DNA of 64,000 bases from Agrocybe praecox (Eukaryota; Basidiomycota; Agaricomycetes; Agaricales; Agrocybaceae), in NCBI GenBank assembly GCA_964017145.1, contig OZ024842.1, positions 2,170,001 through 2,234,000 of the forward strand. The letters are read 5' to 3'. Each line of letters starts with the position of its first letter. Positions within the stretch are counted from its first letter, which is position 1. The translations under genes and the position numbers were made by a program. A model generated the notes under the pieces. The model was not told the DNA's origin, made no database searches, and worked only from the letters and a program-made list of their open reading frames with translations. Of this stretch, positions 23,879 to 37,341 are shown in pieces.

Positions 23879-24081
23879 AAAACCAACCGGGTGAGTCTTG
23901 GAGGTCTGAGTGTTCCCTACGGGGCTCATATTGGACCTGCTACATGTCTCTTCCCATATATCAACTTTGAATACACGTGTTCTCTTGTATCTCCGCTATG
24001 CCTCGTTGCTACTCGTATCTCTTCTTTCTGTGATGATTAGTAGCGTGGCTTATAGCAACTATTAACATTGTAAATGCAGAT

Positions 24082-27000
24082 CTACATATCAACATTTTCG
24101 GCCACTTCCAACTGTGAGCATCTTTCAAAAAGGAAAGATACTGTCCCTCCCGCGGAATCTCCTATGGTCTGTTTGGTCATACATTGTATGCGATCGATGT
24201 CTACGCTATCCAGAAGGCTCAATTTCTCTGCAAATTGTGTGGGTGAGCGTGACGCGATAATTCTACGCAAGATATCGTCTTGCACATGTATGTCTGCATC
24301 TTCAGTGGGTTTGAGGCAGTTTATGTGGTTCCATTCTCCGAGTGCAGCCAACGCAGCCTTCTTTTTCTGAAGATACTAGAAAGTAGTACAGTCAATGGGT
24401 GGGCGAGAAATGGCTAGTAATGGACTGACCGCCTTATCAACTTCATTACCTCCTTCTGCTGTTACATTTGAAGCAGACACGAAATGCATGTTCATTGATT
24501 CATCGTCCTTATCTTCCTCAGAATCCCCTCCACTCGACATAGATTCTGGAAGCGCATCAATTTGCTCATTATCGCAATCGCATTCGAGCAAGTCATGAGT
24601 GTTGCAGGTTGTGTCCAGATGAATCCTGAAAATGTCCCGAAGCTATGAATACCACTATCAGAACATACGCTTTGAACTTGTAAACAAAAGAAGCTGACAT
24701 CTTTTCGTGTGAAAGAGTCACTCTTTGAGTTAGCATTTCCCTGATTGCGTACGATTGAATGGGTGTTAACAATAGAAGGATCAAGTCTCATACCGATCCA
24801 ATTAGAGCTTGAGTTTTCGTTGAATAACTAAAGTCCTTTAAATTGAGGATGGAAGCACTTACAATCACCCAAAGCAAGCTTCGTGACTTGTCTTTGGTAA
24901 ATCTTCTCTACATATAATGTCAACATTATAAAGCTAAACGCAAACGAGCAGACATACCATCAATAGCTCCAGCAGTGAGCATCCTATAAATGTATACAGG
25001 CTTCTTTTGCCCATCACTCGATAATGAATAAAAAGGTTTAGATTTTGTAGGGTTGAAACAGAGAAAAGCAATCACCGGTGACAACGAGCCATGGATTGAA
25101 GATCATGACTGCACAGTAATTCAATATTGAGGGACCAGAGGTAAAACATGCGACTTGCCTTGGATTCCAGTCAGAATCTATTATGAAAAGCCTCGACCCG
25201 CCTGAAGGAAGATGAAATAGCTACTCTCCCGGTCAATAATAAACGCACCTATCAAATTTATTCCAACACCTCCTGTAGACAGTGAATTTTATTAAATAGA
25301 TATTTCTACCTCAGCACCACACTAACCAGCTTTCGAGCTTAGTAAAAATATAACTAAGACAAGTTGATGAGTCCACTGAACGGCGTTACATCTCGAAAGT
25401 ACTCACAGCCATTTTGCTGATTTCCAACGTTGAAGGCATTGACATATTCTTGCCTTTTACTTTGAGGCGTTTGCCTGAGTGATCGTCAGTGCAAAAACAA
25501 AACTGAGAGTATGAAGATAGTTACCCGTCAAGCCTATAATAGGAATAGGATTTCAACTTGCAGTAGGTTTCTAGAATGTTGAGAGTTGATGTATAGTGAG
25601 AAACCAAGACACATTTTTCCTTGGTGTTCTAAACAAAGATGTTAGAGATTTCCATCCTAATAGAAACAAAGGAAAAGAGTACCTGGCGTATAAGCTTCAA
25701 CATAGTGGATAAAAACAAAAGCTTCCCTGGATAGTTGCTTTTCAGTCACTGCTGATTTTGTATATGGCATCATATCTCACCGCTGAGGGTGACATCTGCA
25801 ACATTGGCCCTTTCAGGTAGCAAACCCAGTGCTTCAGCTACAGCGGTTTTCTGTACAGAAAGTGTGTCGTCGTTCTTTTTTCCTTTCGCGCTATCAGCCG
25901 TCGCTTTCAGCAGGATTGGACTGTTGCTAATCTTAGTGAGTATATTTATCAAAGCTAATGATTCTGCCGTTGAACTCTGTATGATATCATCCAACTTCTT
26001 GGGGTGCAATATCTTTTGGTACATCGACACTTGCAGTGGAGTGGGTACTATGAAAACCACATATTCCGCTAGTAAGCAACATTAGAGCTGATATCTCCAG
26101 ATGCATAATAGAAGCCTACATTTGGGAGGCAAATGATTCTTCAAGAGAGAAGCTTCTCGTCGCAAGACAAAACTTTTGGAAACAGCCAAGAGCTGGTTCC
26201 AGACAAATGAGTACTAGTCATCTTTGGTAGGTAGCAAATCATCTGTACCTGAGCAGTGCGCGCCTCTCCGACCTCTATTTCTTTGGCGGAAGCATCTGGT
26301 GCCCTGCTCTTCAGAATGGGACTTTCGTATACTTTACGAAAAACGTTATAATCGTCTAAAAAGAAAGTTCCCAAAATTGTCAATGAAAGAGACCGATCAT
26401 GAAGTCACCTAGTAGTCCTGGATTACAGAAATCTGCCTGAAAGATATATTGTATAATCGAATTCAAAGTACTGGATCCAATAACCTACCATTGCGTGGAA
26501 TTCTCCCAGATCATTTTGAATTGGAGTTCCGGACAAGATGACTCGGCGGCGGGTGTCAAACGCTTTGAAAGATGCTGCGGTTTTGTTGTTAGCCGACTTC
26601 AATCTGTGACCTAGTAGTGCACCACTATGAGTAAAGGTTTGAGAGGAACAGGTGTGGAGAACCGACTAGCCTTCATCGCACACAATTAAACCGATCGGTG
26701 GGCTAAGTAGAAAAAGATGGTCAGATGGAAGCTTACTATGTCTGAAATACAAAAATGTGTACTAAATATTGGACAGTTTATCTCTGTATAAGAAAAGTAA
26801 GGTCATAGTGTTGAATAGAAATACATATACGTACATGACTGTCCTCAGTCGTTCGTAGCCAATGATTAGAACCTCATACACTTTTCTAATGGAAAGTGAG
26901 CATTAAAACGAAGTATAAATATGAATAAATAAGTGACTGACGAGCTGCCAAAGAGATGTATATTTGAATTACTTTTGTCGCAAGTAAGAATACCCAAACG

Positions 27001-28899
27001 ATCTCTCCCCAGCCATTTGTAAAATTCTGCTTTCCAATTCTGTGATTTTTCTTGATAACAAGTTTAATAAGAACAGTAAGGAAGTACACACGTTGACCAA
27101 AGACACTGGGCAGACGATCAGAACCTTCTGCACGGCAGAGTTAGGCGCTGCATAAGGATTTTGCCCTAAACATGTTACTTTTAGTGCAAAAATCATGTAT
27201 AAACTTATACTTACTTAGTAAGGTCCAGACGAGCGCTATAGTCTTTAAACCCCATTAGTTGTCAGTCTCAAGTTTTTATTAATGATAGCTGACTTGTAAC
27301 GTTTTTCCAAGACCCCTGTAAGGTGTCAATAAGTGGCATTTGTAGTCGAAAAAAAAACGGACATCTCATCTGCTAGAATACAGCCCTGCCCTTCATGCTT
27401 TCGCAGTCCCATCACAGATTCATACATGAACATTAAACCTAAGAAATTTCACATACGTGACGAAGTTGCAGCAATTTAAACAAAACAAGTACGTACCTTC
27501 CTTTTGGTGAGGTCTCATTCTGCGAGATAAAATGGGGTCTACCACGACAGGAACAACGGCGAGATTTCTGACGAGGATAAGAAACGATGAGCTTGTGAGA
27601 ACACGCAACCCGAACCTTTTGTTGTATTTTTTCATGTGCGCTTTAGTAGGCTCCTTCATGACCAGGCTGTCAGCGGCATTTGGATCGTGTCTAAACAGAC
27701 ATCAGATCGGAACGCTAACCAAGGCCAACATCGACTCACAAAGGCTCCTTTGCTTTGGGTTTAGGGCTGGTGTAGAAATTAACGGGCGCCACATATCTGG
27801 CCGGCGTTTTCGATACGGGTGGAGGTTCGAGAGGTTCGTCGGTCCCAGTGTAATCCAGTTGCATCCCCTGCACAGCCGGAAGTTGGGATGCGGACACAGC
27901 GACATCAAGTTCAACCTCCTTCCCTCCTATATAGGTGTGTAAGCCAGAAGCTAAGCTTTGACCTTTCCAAGGAGTGCTTCCCATTCTATAAAGGAAGTCA
28001 ATGAACCGTGGCAAGAAGGATATATGCATGATCAACGTACATTTTACCTTCTTCTGAGAACATGACCAGCTTATCCACCACTAATGAGACGTATGCATCC
28101 CCGTCCCAAGTTTTATTTTTCTTCTCTTGAGGTTTCCGCCTGGCGTTCTGGGATAAGAAGATGATGAGATAGGATTAGACAACGACGCACCAGTTAGCAG
28201 TCCAGTGTAACGATGAATTAGTAATTTCTGAAAGACCAGCAGAGTGATTGTTCTCGTCCGGAGTAGACTTTGAAGAAGTGGGGTAAATAGGTGTTCGCTG
28301 TGCGGCAGGTTTGAACTGATTCTTGTGCAAGGAAGGAGTTGCAAATTTCTTGGCTGGCGCTTTGCTCGATGCCGACGTGTCAATCGAGTAGCTCGTACTT
28401 GCCGAGCGTCCAAAGCATGCTCCTGAAAGAAAAGATTCCCGAGGTATTGACCGCTCCAATTCAATATCTTTGGATGCAAACGCGAAGCCTTTCCCTTCGT
28501 ACAACGGCAAGGATATCTTTCCTGTACCGAAGCTGAGGTTTAAAGATATGTCAGTTAATGAGTTGATAGCTTAATAGGCCTCCATACATTTTGCCATCCA
28601 TATCATACAATGTAGCATCTGCATTGTCATTAACAACCAAGATCGCGTCACCCTCCCAGGTTTTATGCTTCTTGAATTGAAAATTCCTCCTGTAGCAAAG
28701 TCCGTAAGGGTTCAGGATGCTGAATGCTGTAATGGTTCAGATAATACCATTGAACCATCCATGTTTGTTGATGCGTTGATACTGAACTGTCGTTTGAGAC
28801 AGAAGACACGCGTTTTGCTCCAGAAAACCTTTCTTCAGCGTCGATGGAGTCCAGTTTGCGTTTGGATGAAGATGGTACTGGGGCTTGGAATGTCGGCAT
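24082..28899 (-). CDS. RDH54: RDH54/RAD54B-type Swi2/Snf2 DNA translocase
   Basis: This is a recombination motor that remodels Rad51/Dmc1 filaments and supports strand invasion. The gene is cut into 20 or more exons, one of only 33 nt (25076-25108, encoding HDLQSMARCHR). From the N-terminus come a Ser-rich nuclear segment (SSSKRKLDSIDAEER), then a KKHKTWEGDAIL unit and a second KKNKTWDGDAYV unit, both of the type found only at the front of RDH54/RAD54B. VVVDPILSRRMRPHQKEG precedes the helicase core. Walker A (DEMGLGKT) is split by an intron near 27350. Further motifs are VLIVCPVSLV, RRVILSGTPIQNDLGEF, KCVLVSHYTSTL, SSKAGGVGINLIG and SDWNP...RCHRDGQ. The tail has ALGEWNHINCL and GGTVSFLFE, typical of Rdh54 C-termini. 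It shares a promoter with GEN1. Confidence 0.92.
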
Positions 28900-29242
28900 T
28901 GAGTCGGTGGAAAAGGGCCTGAAATTAAGGCACTTTTATTGCAGAATTTGCGAAAGAAAAAGGGATTCGTAATTCGTGAAACGCAACCAACGTGATGACA
29001 GGGAGATAATTGATGAAACGTGACAACAATGCAATTGAAGTCACGAGATGTTACCATTCGCGTTCTTCGCTAGTCTTTGTCACTCCGAGTCGTTGTTTTT
29101 AGCCATCCTTATTTAGCACCGCCGCGAGCAAGCGTTTTCCTCTCAAATTCCAGTTTGCGCCACTGATTTGCGCTGCTTCTAGCCTTCCTCTTCGACTGTG
29201 CTCCAGCCTACACTTTGATCGATTGATCTGGGGTGATATCAT
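28900..29242. promoter_or_regulatory. Shared divergent promoter of RDH54 and GEN1
   Basis: These 343 bp separate the ATGs of two homologous-recombination genes transcribed away from each other. I see no coding frame. A TTCGCGTT/AACGCGAA motif at 29057-29064 resembles cell-cycle MCB/SCB-type or E2F-like sites, but the match is short and may be chance. Confidence 0.55.
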
Positions 29243-31720
29243 ATGGGTGTTCCAGGCTTGTGGGAGGTAACTATTATAATGAACTTGGTCGGCTAATGCC
29301 ACTAAACTTTTTAACCGCTGGTAGTACTTGAATGAAGTAGGAAAATCGACATCGCTACCCCATCTTGCGGTAGCACACGGCTTTGAGCAAAATGGATCAA
29401 AAAGGTTCGTATGAAAACGTCAGGTTTCCACCATTTTGATCATGAATAACGGAAAACGCCTTCAGACGTGGTTATCGTCTCGGCATTGATGCTAGCATCT
29501 GGTTCAATCATGCGAAATATAGCAAAGAAGGCGAGAACAATGAGTTGCGAGGGTTATTTTTTCGTTTGAAAAATCTGGGTTTGCCAAGTTCTTCCCGACA
29601 ACCTCGTGATGGATCTGATTTTGTATTTTTTAGGAGAGATGCCTATAACCCCTCTGTTTGTGTTTGATGGTCGACAGCGTCCAAAAACGAAGGTTGGCTT
29701 CATCGTCCTACAATTGAGACATGGAATTTACATCCTTGTAAATAGCGAGGTAGTAAGCTTGGGAAATCCGGAAACCATCCACTTGCAGCGGGCTTCAAGG
29801 AAATTATAACTGCGTTTGGTATGGAATGGAGAGAGGTGTGCTATAACTTGCTGCTTATCATTGGTATAATCTATAACACAGTACTAGGCCCCTGGGGAAG
29901 CAGAAGCAGAACTTGCGTATCTCAACGGCCAAAATTACATTGATGCAATAATGACCGATGACTGCGACGCATTCATTTTTGGCGCCCGTACTGTGATGAA
30001 AAAGTAAACCATTTTATTCCTTTTTTACTTTCTCTCTTGCTCACGACTCTCGGTCTATAGCCTGAGTAAGAACTTATCTGGAAACAAAAACCACGCTCCG
30101 ACGAATTCCGAAGATAAGAATACTAAATTTCATGGGATGTTGTATAATGCCGCGGATATCGCAAAAATTGGGCTTTCCAGAGGTGGCTTAATTTTGTTTG
30201 CACTCCTTGCAGGAGGGGACTATCATAAGGTATGTAACGCTCTTTTGTGCGATCATAGTATTTGCATATCAATTATATCCTAGGGAGTCGACAGGGTAGG
30301 CCCGAAGATTGCATACGCCCTGGCTCGTTGCGGGTTTGGAGATGAACTCGTGGAAACTTACGAAGCTATGCGAATTGAGTTCAAACCAGAGTTCATGCAG
30401 TTCCTTCACCACTGGCGAGCGAGAGTAAACTCCGAACTGAAGGAAAACACGAAAGGCTTTCTACTCCATAGAACGACTCTGGTCCTACCCGAAAGCTTTC
30501 CGGAACTTGATGTTTTGGAACAATACGCGTTTCCTATCAATAGCGGGACTAACAAATCAGAGGTGTCGACTAACAGCGTCGCACTGCGTTATAGGGACAA
30601 TATGGACCTTCCAGGGATCGCGAGGCTCTGCGAGAAGTACTTTGAATGGGGGTATCGAGAGAAGATCATAGAGCGTTTCCGAAATTTGATTTGGCCCAGT
30701 GCAGTCATGCGCGTTCTGCGCCATGCTGCTCTTGAAGTTGATCAGCTGTTTCAGACCTCTGGTTCTGCACAAACAAAGGATATAGGCACACCCGCGTCTT
30801 TGGTGCAGAAGTATCTAAAGCCCATGGACCGAATGGATAGAATTGCGGCGGCCTTCGTAAACCAGGGATCCAGCCAGCCATCTACCCAGTATGACGACAA
30901 AAATCAATTAATCCTCAGGATCGTTGGTTCGCGTCGGCATCCGTCCACCGACCTTTTAGAAGAGTATCGCGTGGAGGTTTCGCCATCGGAATTAGTGAAG
31001 TTAGCAAACTCGGGTATCAAAGGCAGCAGAAAGGAACCTGATGTACGCAAAGAGACTAAAACAGCGCCACCTGGGGTCAACGACGTATTGAGATTGTGGA
31101 TACCAGCCAGTATGTTGCGAATGGTACATCCGACTCTTGTTAAAGAGTTTACGGAGAAGAAAAACCAGTCCGGGGAGAAGAAATGGAAAGGAAAGGCCAA
31201 AGCCATTGATGATGAAGACGTCCCAATGGATGGTGAAGACGTAGGGTTGTATGAAGAAGATACAGCACCACAGGTCTTCCGTCCAAGAGATAATCGACCA
31301 CAGGCCCATGAAGATGATTCGGGGTTCATTAGACACGAAGTTGGGATGGATCCCTGGTTCTTATCCCAAAACCGCTTCAAAGCCCCCTTTCAAAATCGAA
31401 AGATAAGTAGCGGAGGCTTCTTGTTCACGTACCAGAACCCGTCTTTGGAAGACCCGCATCCCGGGGATAGTAATACTGTCGAGGCCACAGCGGAGCCGGT
31501 TTACGACGACGAAAATTATGATGACGCGGATGCCCCCTTAACTTACGCTGAAAAATATGTCGACAAGATATTGACGAAAGGCCATAAAGCACCAGCACAG
31601 AAGAGGAAGAGGAAAGTCACAGAAAAACAATCCACCGCGTCTATAGGCGCGCACCCAACGAAGAGGCTGAAAAGTTCGTCTGGCTCAAGACTTCTCGATG
31701 CCCTTGACATGCTATCCTGA
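29243..31720 (+). CDS. GEN1: GEN1/YEN1-type Holliday junction resolvase (XPG/Rad2 family)
   Basis: This structure-specific nuclease resolves four-way DNA junctions left by recombination. The short first exon (29243-29266) encodes MGVPGLWE, the obligatory free N-terminus of the FEN1/XPG family. The next exons give STSLPHLAVAHGFEQ, RLGIDASIWFNHAK (first metal Asp), ITPLFVFDGRQRPK (second Asp) and the XPG-I block GEAEAELAYLNG with MTDDCDAFIFGA. Then come LLAGGDYHKGVDRVGPKIAY (H2TH region) and a 456-codon C-terminal exon. That exon includes CEKYFEWGYREKIIERFRNL, matching the GEN1 chromodomain region, and a Lys/Arg-rich end (KRKRKV) that could be a nuclear signal. Acidic stretches lie near residue 550. 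The divergent neighbour RDH54 works in the same repair pathway. Confidence 0.92.
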
Positions 31721-31869
31721 TGACTGCATGTCCAGCACTGTATAGCACCCTGTAAAAGGGAGTAATATTATACCATAGTATACACTGAAATAAATGTGCT
31801 CTATACCTAGTTTCCTATTATAATATCGTATAAATGCATAAATGTATAAAGTACCTAAATAGTAGTTGA

Positions 31870-33273
<1,404 letters not shown>

Positions 33274-33311
33274 GGATGATGGTGGTAAATATAGGTTAAC
33301 CTTTGACCATT
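33274..33311. promoter_or_regulatory. 38-bp space between divergent start codons
   Basis: Only 38 bp separate the ATG of QRI7 (-) and that of the HbrB gene (+). A core promoter does not fit here without overlapping coding sequence, so transcription of at least one gene should begin inside the other's coding region or 5' UTR. Confidence 0.5.
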
Positions 33312-35365
33312 ATGTGGTCCTCCTCGCATCTTCATGGTCCCCGGCGGTCTCATGACCAAAGCCACAACAGCAGATCCTCATCGCCGGATGATGGCACAGA
33401 GTCACCGAGGAGGCGTACTTCAAGCGATGCCACTCCCCGCCAGACTCCCGCTACAACCCGCTTTCTCAACGAGCAGGAATCCTTCAAGCGGCTCGGATTC
33501 TTCGCAGACAAGCTCACCTCATCCCTCTCAGGAACAGCGGGCAACACCCTCAAGAATACCCTCCATCCAGGCCAGCTACTTCATCCACATATTCACTTGA
33601 GGGGCGACTCAGGTTCTACCTCCCCAAATCCTCCCATGTCCTCTACAAATCCACCAGTGCCCACCAAATCACATACATCGCCGTCCAAGGTCATTTCTCA
33701 CTTTATACACTCCTATTTTACCACTCATCGTGTCTCCAGGCTTCTTATGGGCGCACATATGATTCAAAAGTCGTCTCGCGCGAAATGCATCGTCTGGGGA
33801 ACCAACCACAGCTTTCCAGTGCTCCTTCTGCAGCATCCTTGACAAATACTCCCTCTGCTGGTCATCCTCAAGCTGGCGCGTCATCCGCCGCCCTTGCTAC
33901 GGGTGATCCTTGGAACACCTTGCACGTACATGTTCTACCTTTGTTCAATGGAGAGCCCTTGAGGATCCCAATGCACGTCACATCCATACTTATGTCCCAC
34001 GCGTCCTGACCGTGTCGAACTTACAGAGAAGATTTGAATATACTTGTCAAACGGCATATACAAGTTGTCGTATCACAATCTCCTTCAAGAGCAATATCAA
34101 CTCTTGAAACCGCTGCCTCAGACCTCATTGCTCAAGGCATGAAAACCCTTAATGCTAAACTCTCTGGCATAGATGACGAAAAACTCGTCCCAAGAGTAGT
34201 AGAGATTTGGGGTTTTTTCTGGGATCAGGTCCTCACATATCTAGAAGGGGTGAGTGGTACCACGGCACAGCTTTTGCGTGTCGTACAATTAACCCTTCCA
34301 TCAGGTTCTTTTACCTCTACAAACAGATCCACTACTATTATCACTCTACCGTACCCCAAAAACACATAGAACAACTTCTCCTACGCGGCAAAGTGGACCG
34401 AAGCCATCTCTATCATCTACATCGAGCACAGCATCTAACCAACGTATTGATGTCCGCTCTATTGCTCTGAGGTCATTCCGTGACAAGGTCATTTTGCCCA
34501 TTAAGCAACGATTGTATTCTCGGTTATCTCTCTCCAACCGACAAGAGAATATCCAGGAAACTCTATCATACCAACAACCGCGTTTGCAGCAAATGCACGT
34601 CTTCCCATCTTATTTGCATACATAGAGCTAACTCACAAGACAAACAGGCTTCTTGTACTATCTTCCCAAAGTCGGCATATACCCGTCACATTCTCATTAA
34701 CCACCCCACCTCCACAACCCACACCGGGCGAAGCCGCAGCGAAGGAACTACTCAGGCTCGTCCGTAACCCAGGATCACAATCAGACGCGCGAGCCGCAAA
34801 ATTCAAGAGTAACCCTGGATTCCCGGCGAGAGCACTGACATTCTCCGCTGCGGGCATACCAAGAGATCGAAGAGGTAGAGTAGCCTACAAGGGCAAAAAC
34901 CTTCCCGATCTGATTGGTCTCGCGTCTCCTGGCCAAGAAGACGATTTGTTTGGAGACGAGAGCACGCCTCGACTGGGACAGGCTGGTGATTTAGAGCGGG
35001 AACGCGAAAGGGAGAGAGAAGTTGAAGCGTTACGGTTCGTATTGTCTTCTTTTCTTTTCGCGCTTCTTTCGAGTTAATCCTTTCTCGTGGCAGGAGTCCG
35101 GACATTGATGCTACTGCCGCGAGAGCAAGCATAGGTGGATGGGGCCTTGGTGCAGGGAATATAGACAGCAGCAAACCGGGCGAAGAAGACGAGGAGGAAG
35201 ATGAAGAAGATAATACGCCTTTGGACTGGGACAAGACGCAGGTACGTTTTTAATTTGCTAATCACATTGAATACTTATTGAAGACAAACTAAACCTACTT
35301 CTCAGGCCGTAGTTGAACGAATGGTAGGGATGAACCCCGTCCATTCTTCCTCACGGAATTTCTGA
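33312..35365 (+). CDS. HbrB/Bit61/PROTOR-like TORC2 subunit
   Basis: HbrB-domain proteins (Bit61/Bit2 in yeast, PROTOR in animals) are accessory subunits of TOR complex 2, which controls cell polarity, membrane stress and AGC kinases. Five to six exons join. About 170 Ser/Thr/Pro-rich residues precede the domain. The domain opens with LHVHVLPLFNGEPLRIPI then EDLNILVKRHIQ, includes KLVPRVVEIWGFFWDQVLTY and ends in SIALRSFRDKVILPIKQRL. A tail with basic and acidic blocks follows (EREREREREVE, then EEDEEEDEEDNTPLDWD). Joining RIP-I with EDLN requires a GC..AG intron at 33973-34026. The start is the ATG at 33312, as the frame 5' of it has none. Confidence 0.85.
33973..34026 (+). other. GC-AG intron in the HbrB gene
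   Basis: The family motif LRIPIEDLN is restored only if the intron begins with GCACGT at 33973 and ends with TTACAG at 34026. This gives a normal 54-nt length. Using the nearby GTCACA as donor loses the conserved frame. GC-AG introns are a known minority class processed by the U2 spliceosome. Confidence 0.65.
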
Positions 35366-35624
35366 AATGGAGGCGTTAAAATTCTTATCCAGACGGGAGC
35401 CGTAACTTCACGGAATTTTTAGGATTAACCTACTCTGATGGGTCATTATGTGCATGATTCGTAGTGATCTGGCCTACTTCGTTTATACGAGGATGTAAAA
35501 TATGATATTCGAACACAATTGTGTTCGCAGTTGTATTGAATATGTAAAAATGTAAATTATTGATCCAGGAAGTCCGAATTATAAGTGGGGTATCAATTCG
35601 GAAGTCATTGGGTATGTATTATTA

Positions 35625-37091
35625 TCAAGAGTCATTATTTTGAACCCTTGATAAGTCCTCCAGTCGACTCAGGAGAGTGCCGACCCTTGCTTCAAGTCCA
35701 GTGATGTTGTTCCTGACGACATCCCGATTTTCTTTGAGACTGTTTTCCACAGTTGTGACAGCCTGCTCAAGGTCAAGCAGACTGTTTCGTGTTTTTCGTT
35801 GCTCTTCTTCAAGATCTTCCAACGTGCTTTGGAATGCTGCAGCAGACGTGTGTAACGTAGATAGCGTGCGTAGACGTGCGAGAATGTGGGGAATGTGAGG
35901 GAGGAAAGGCCCTAGACGCGTCAACAATGGGAAAAGCTGTTCGTGCATTGCAGGAGGCATCGGCGCGTTTGTCTGTGATGGATGACGCTTGTGTGCATGC
36001 TGCTGAGCAATAGACGCCCGTTCCAGGTCAGAAAGCAGGAGCTTCAGGCGTCGAGCGATTGAGTCGACATGTCGAGGTTGAGTAAGAATGGTAAGCTGGT
36101 TGTTCAGGCGCGTGATGAGGGGAAGTAAAGGAGAAGGCAGAGGTGAAGTCTAGAAAAGGTTAGATATACATCGGAAAAGATGCACATTAACGTCGGTGAA
36201 TGTAACATACCTCATCCAGGATAGTGCTCGACGAGCCTACAATGTGTTCAAGCTCTCCGACGCGTTGATCAATCTCTACCATTGTCTGGATCTCGGATTT
36301 TGGTTGGACTTTGACAGCTGCGACATTGCTTTGCTGATCTTTCGTTGCATTCTTGTCATCGGTATCCAGTGTATTCGCGTCTTCTCCTACAATTGCACCA
36401 ACCAGCCGCGCTCTGCCTTCCTTTCCTTTCTTAATCTTGTCAAGTCTTGTGCGGACGTCGACGAGTCCCCTGATCAACTCCCCAGGGTCCAGATTCTGTT
36501 CTTCTCTTTCTCTTTGAAGCAACGGGTTCGAGGGATCCGCTAGTTCGTTCTCCAAAGCCGACAGTTCAACTTGCAACGACCTCAACCTCTGTGATAACGG
36601 GATCGGGCGCGAAGCCCCTGATGGATCGAGTTCTGACGATGGCCAGGTTGGAGACGGGGGATAGGCATAGTAAGCTCTTGCACGAGCTGTATACTTCAAT
36701 GTTAGCAATTACCTATAACAATTCCAAACCACACAAATTCCCACCTGTTCTGTGCTCTGCCCTCTTGAATTTCTTGCTGGCTTCCTCTGCACCCATCAAA
36801 TTACTATGGTCCAGCTCCTCTCGAGAATTGCCATCTGCCTTAGATTTTGTTGACCTAGTCGGAATACCAGATTCATCATCGCTAGAGTCCCCATTCTAAA
36901 AGTATGTTTGAGACGCCAGAAAGTCTTATTGAAGCACGCCGTATATTACCACAATTTGGGAAAGAGGTTCTGTATCTGAGGTTTCATACACATCAGGAGC
37001 TGTATCCTAAAGTGGGATGGTAAGATAAATAACATTGGGTTGAGAAATGACTGACGATGTCAGGGAGGTCAGCGTATTTACTTGCACTCAT
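35625..37091 (-). CDS. Dynamitin (dynactin subunit 2, p50)
   Basis: This coiled-coil subunit links the dynactin shoulder to the Arp1 filament for dynein-driven transport of nuclei and vesicles. The first exon gives MSASKYADLPDI and the next DTAPDVYETSDTEP, the hallmark N-terminus that binds the Arp1 rod. Downstream are YYAYPPSPTWPSS, SLQVELSALENELADPSNPL, DVRTRLDKI, ELEHIVGSSSTILDE and long heptad helices at the C-terminus (FQSTLEDLEEEQRKTRNSLL, with VTTVENSLKENRDVVRNNIT). Length is about 410 residues, as expected. The start is the ATG at 37089-37091, directly before the conserved block. The 3' end converges with the TORC2 gene. Confidence 0.93.
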
Positions 37092-37237
37092 ACTAAATGA
37101 GGGGAAGAGGTAGAATTTGATGTAGTACCAAGCAAACAAGTGGAGTTTCCAGGCGCGTAGTAGTGGCACAGTCTATAGTACAGATTAACTGGCAGTTGGT
37201 TGTTTGTAATTGTTATTCGATACTAGCAAATTAGAGC

Positions 37238-37243
37238 AAAAAA
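37238..37243 (-). terminator. Pol III terminator of tRNA-Ser (T6)
   Basis: A run of six T on the - strand begins one base after the discriminator of the tRNA, the usual RNA polymerase III stop. Confidence 0.75.
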
Positions 37244-37244
37244 G

Positions 37245-37341
37245 CGTCACCTGAGCGATTCGAACACTCGCGGTCAAAGACCAACCGCTAATCTACTACT
37301 GAAGTAGCAGGCGATCCCGTTAACCACTCCGGCAAAGTGAC
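37245..37341 (-). tRNA. tRNA-Ser(GCT) with a 15-nt intron
   Basis: Folding by eye gives all parts of a serine tRNA. The acceptor stem is GTCACTT with AGGTGAC and the discriminator is G. The D stem is CCG/CGG. The anticodon stem is ATCGC/GCGGT with loop CTGCTA plus A, giving anticodon GCT, which reads AGC and AGU. A long variable arm GGTC-TTT-GACC, the class II mark of serine, is followed by the T arm GAGTG-TTCGAAT-CGCTC. The 15-nt intron CTTCAGTAGTAGATT sits at the canonical place between positions 37 and 38. The mature form is 82 nt before CCA. Confidence 0.93.

Noticed and set aside
30904..31380. 158-codon frame antisense to GEN1
   Set aside because: It lies inside the large GEN1 C-terminal exon and has no own motif or start context.
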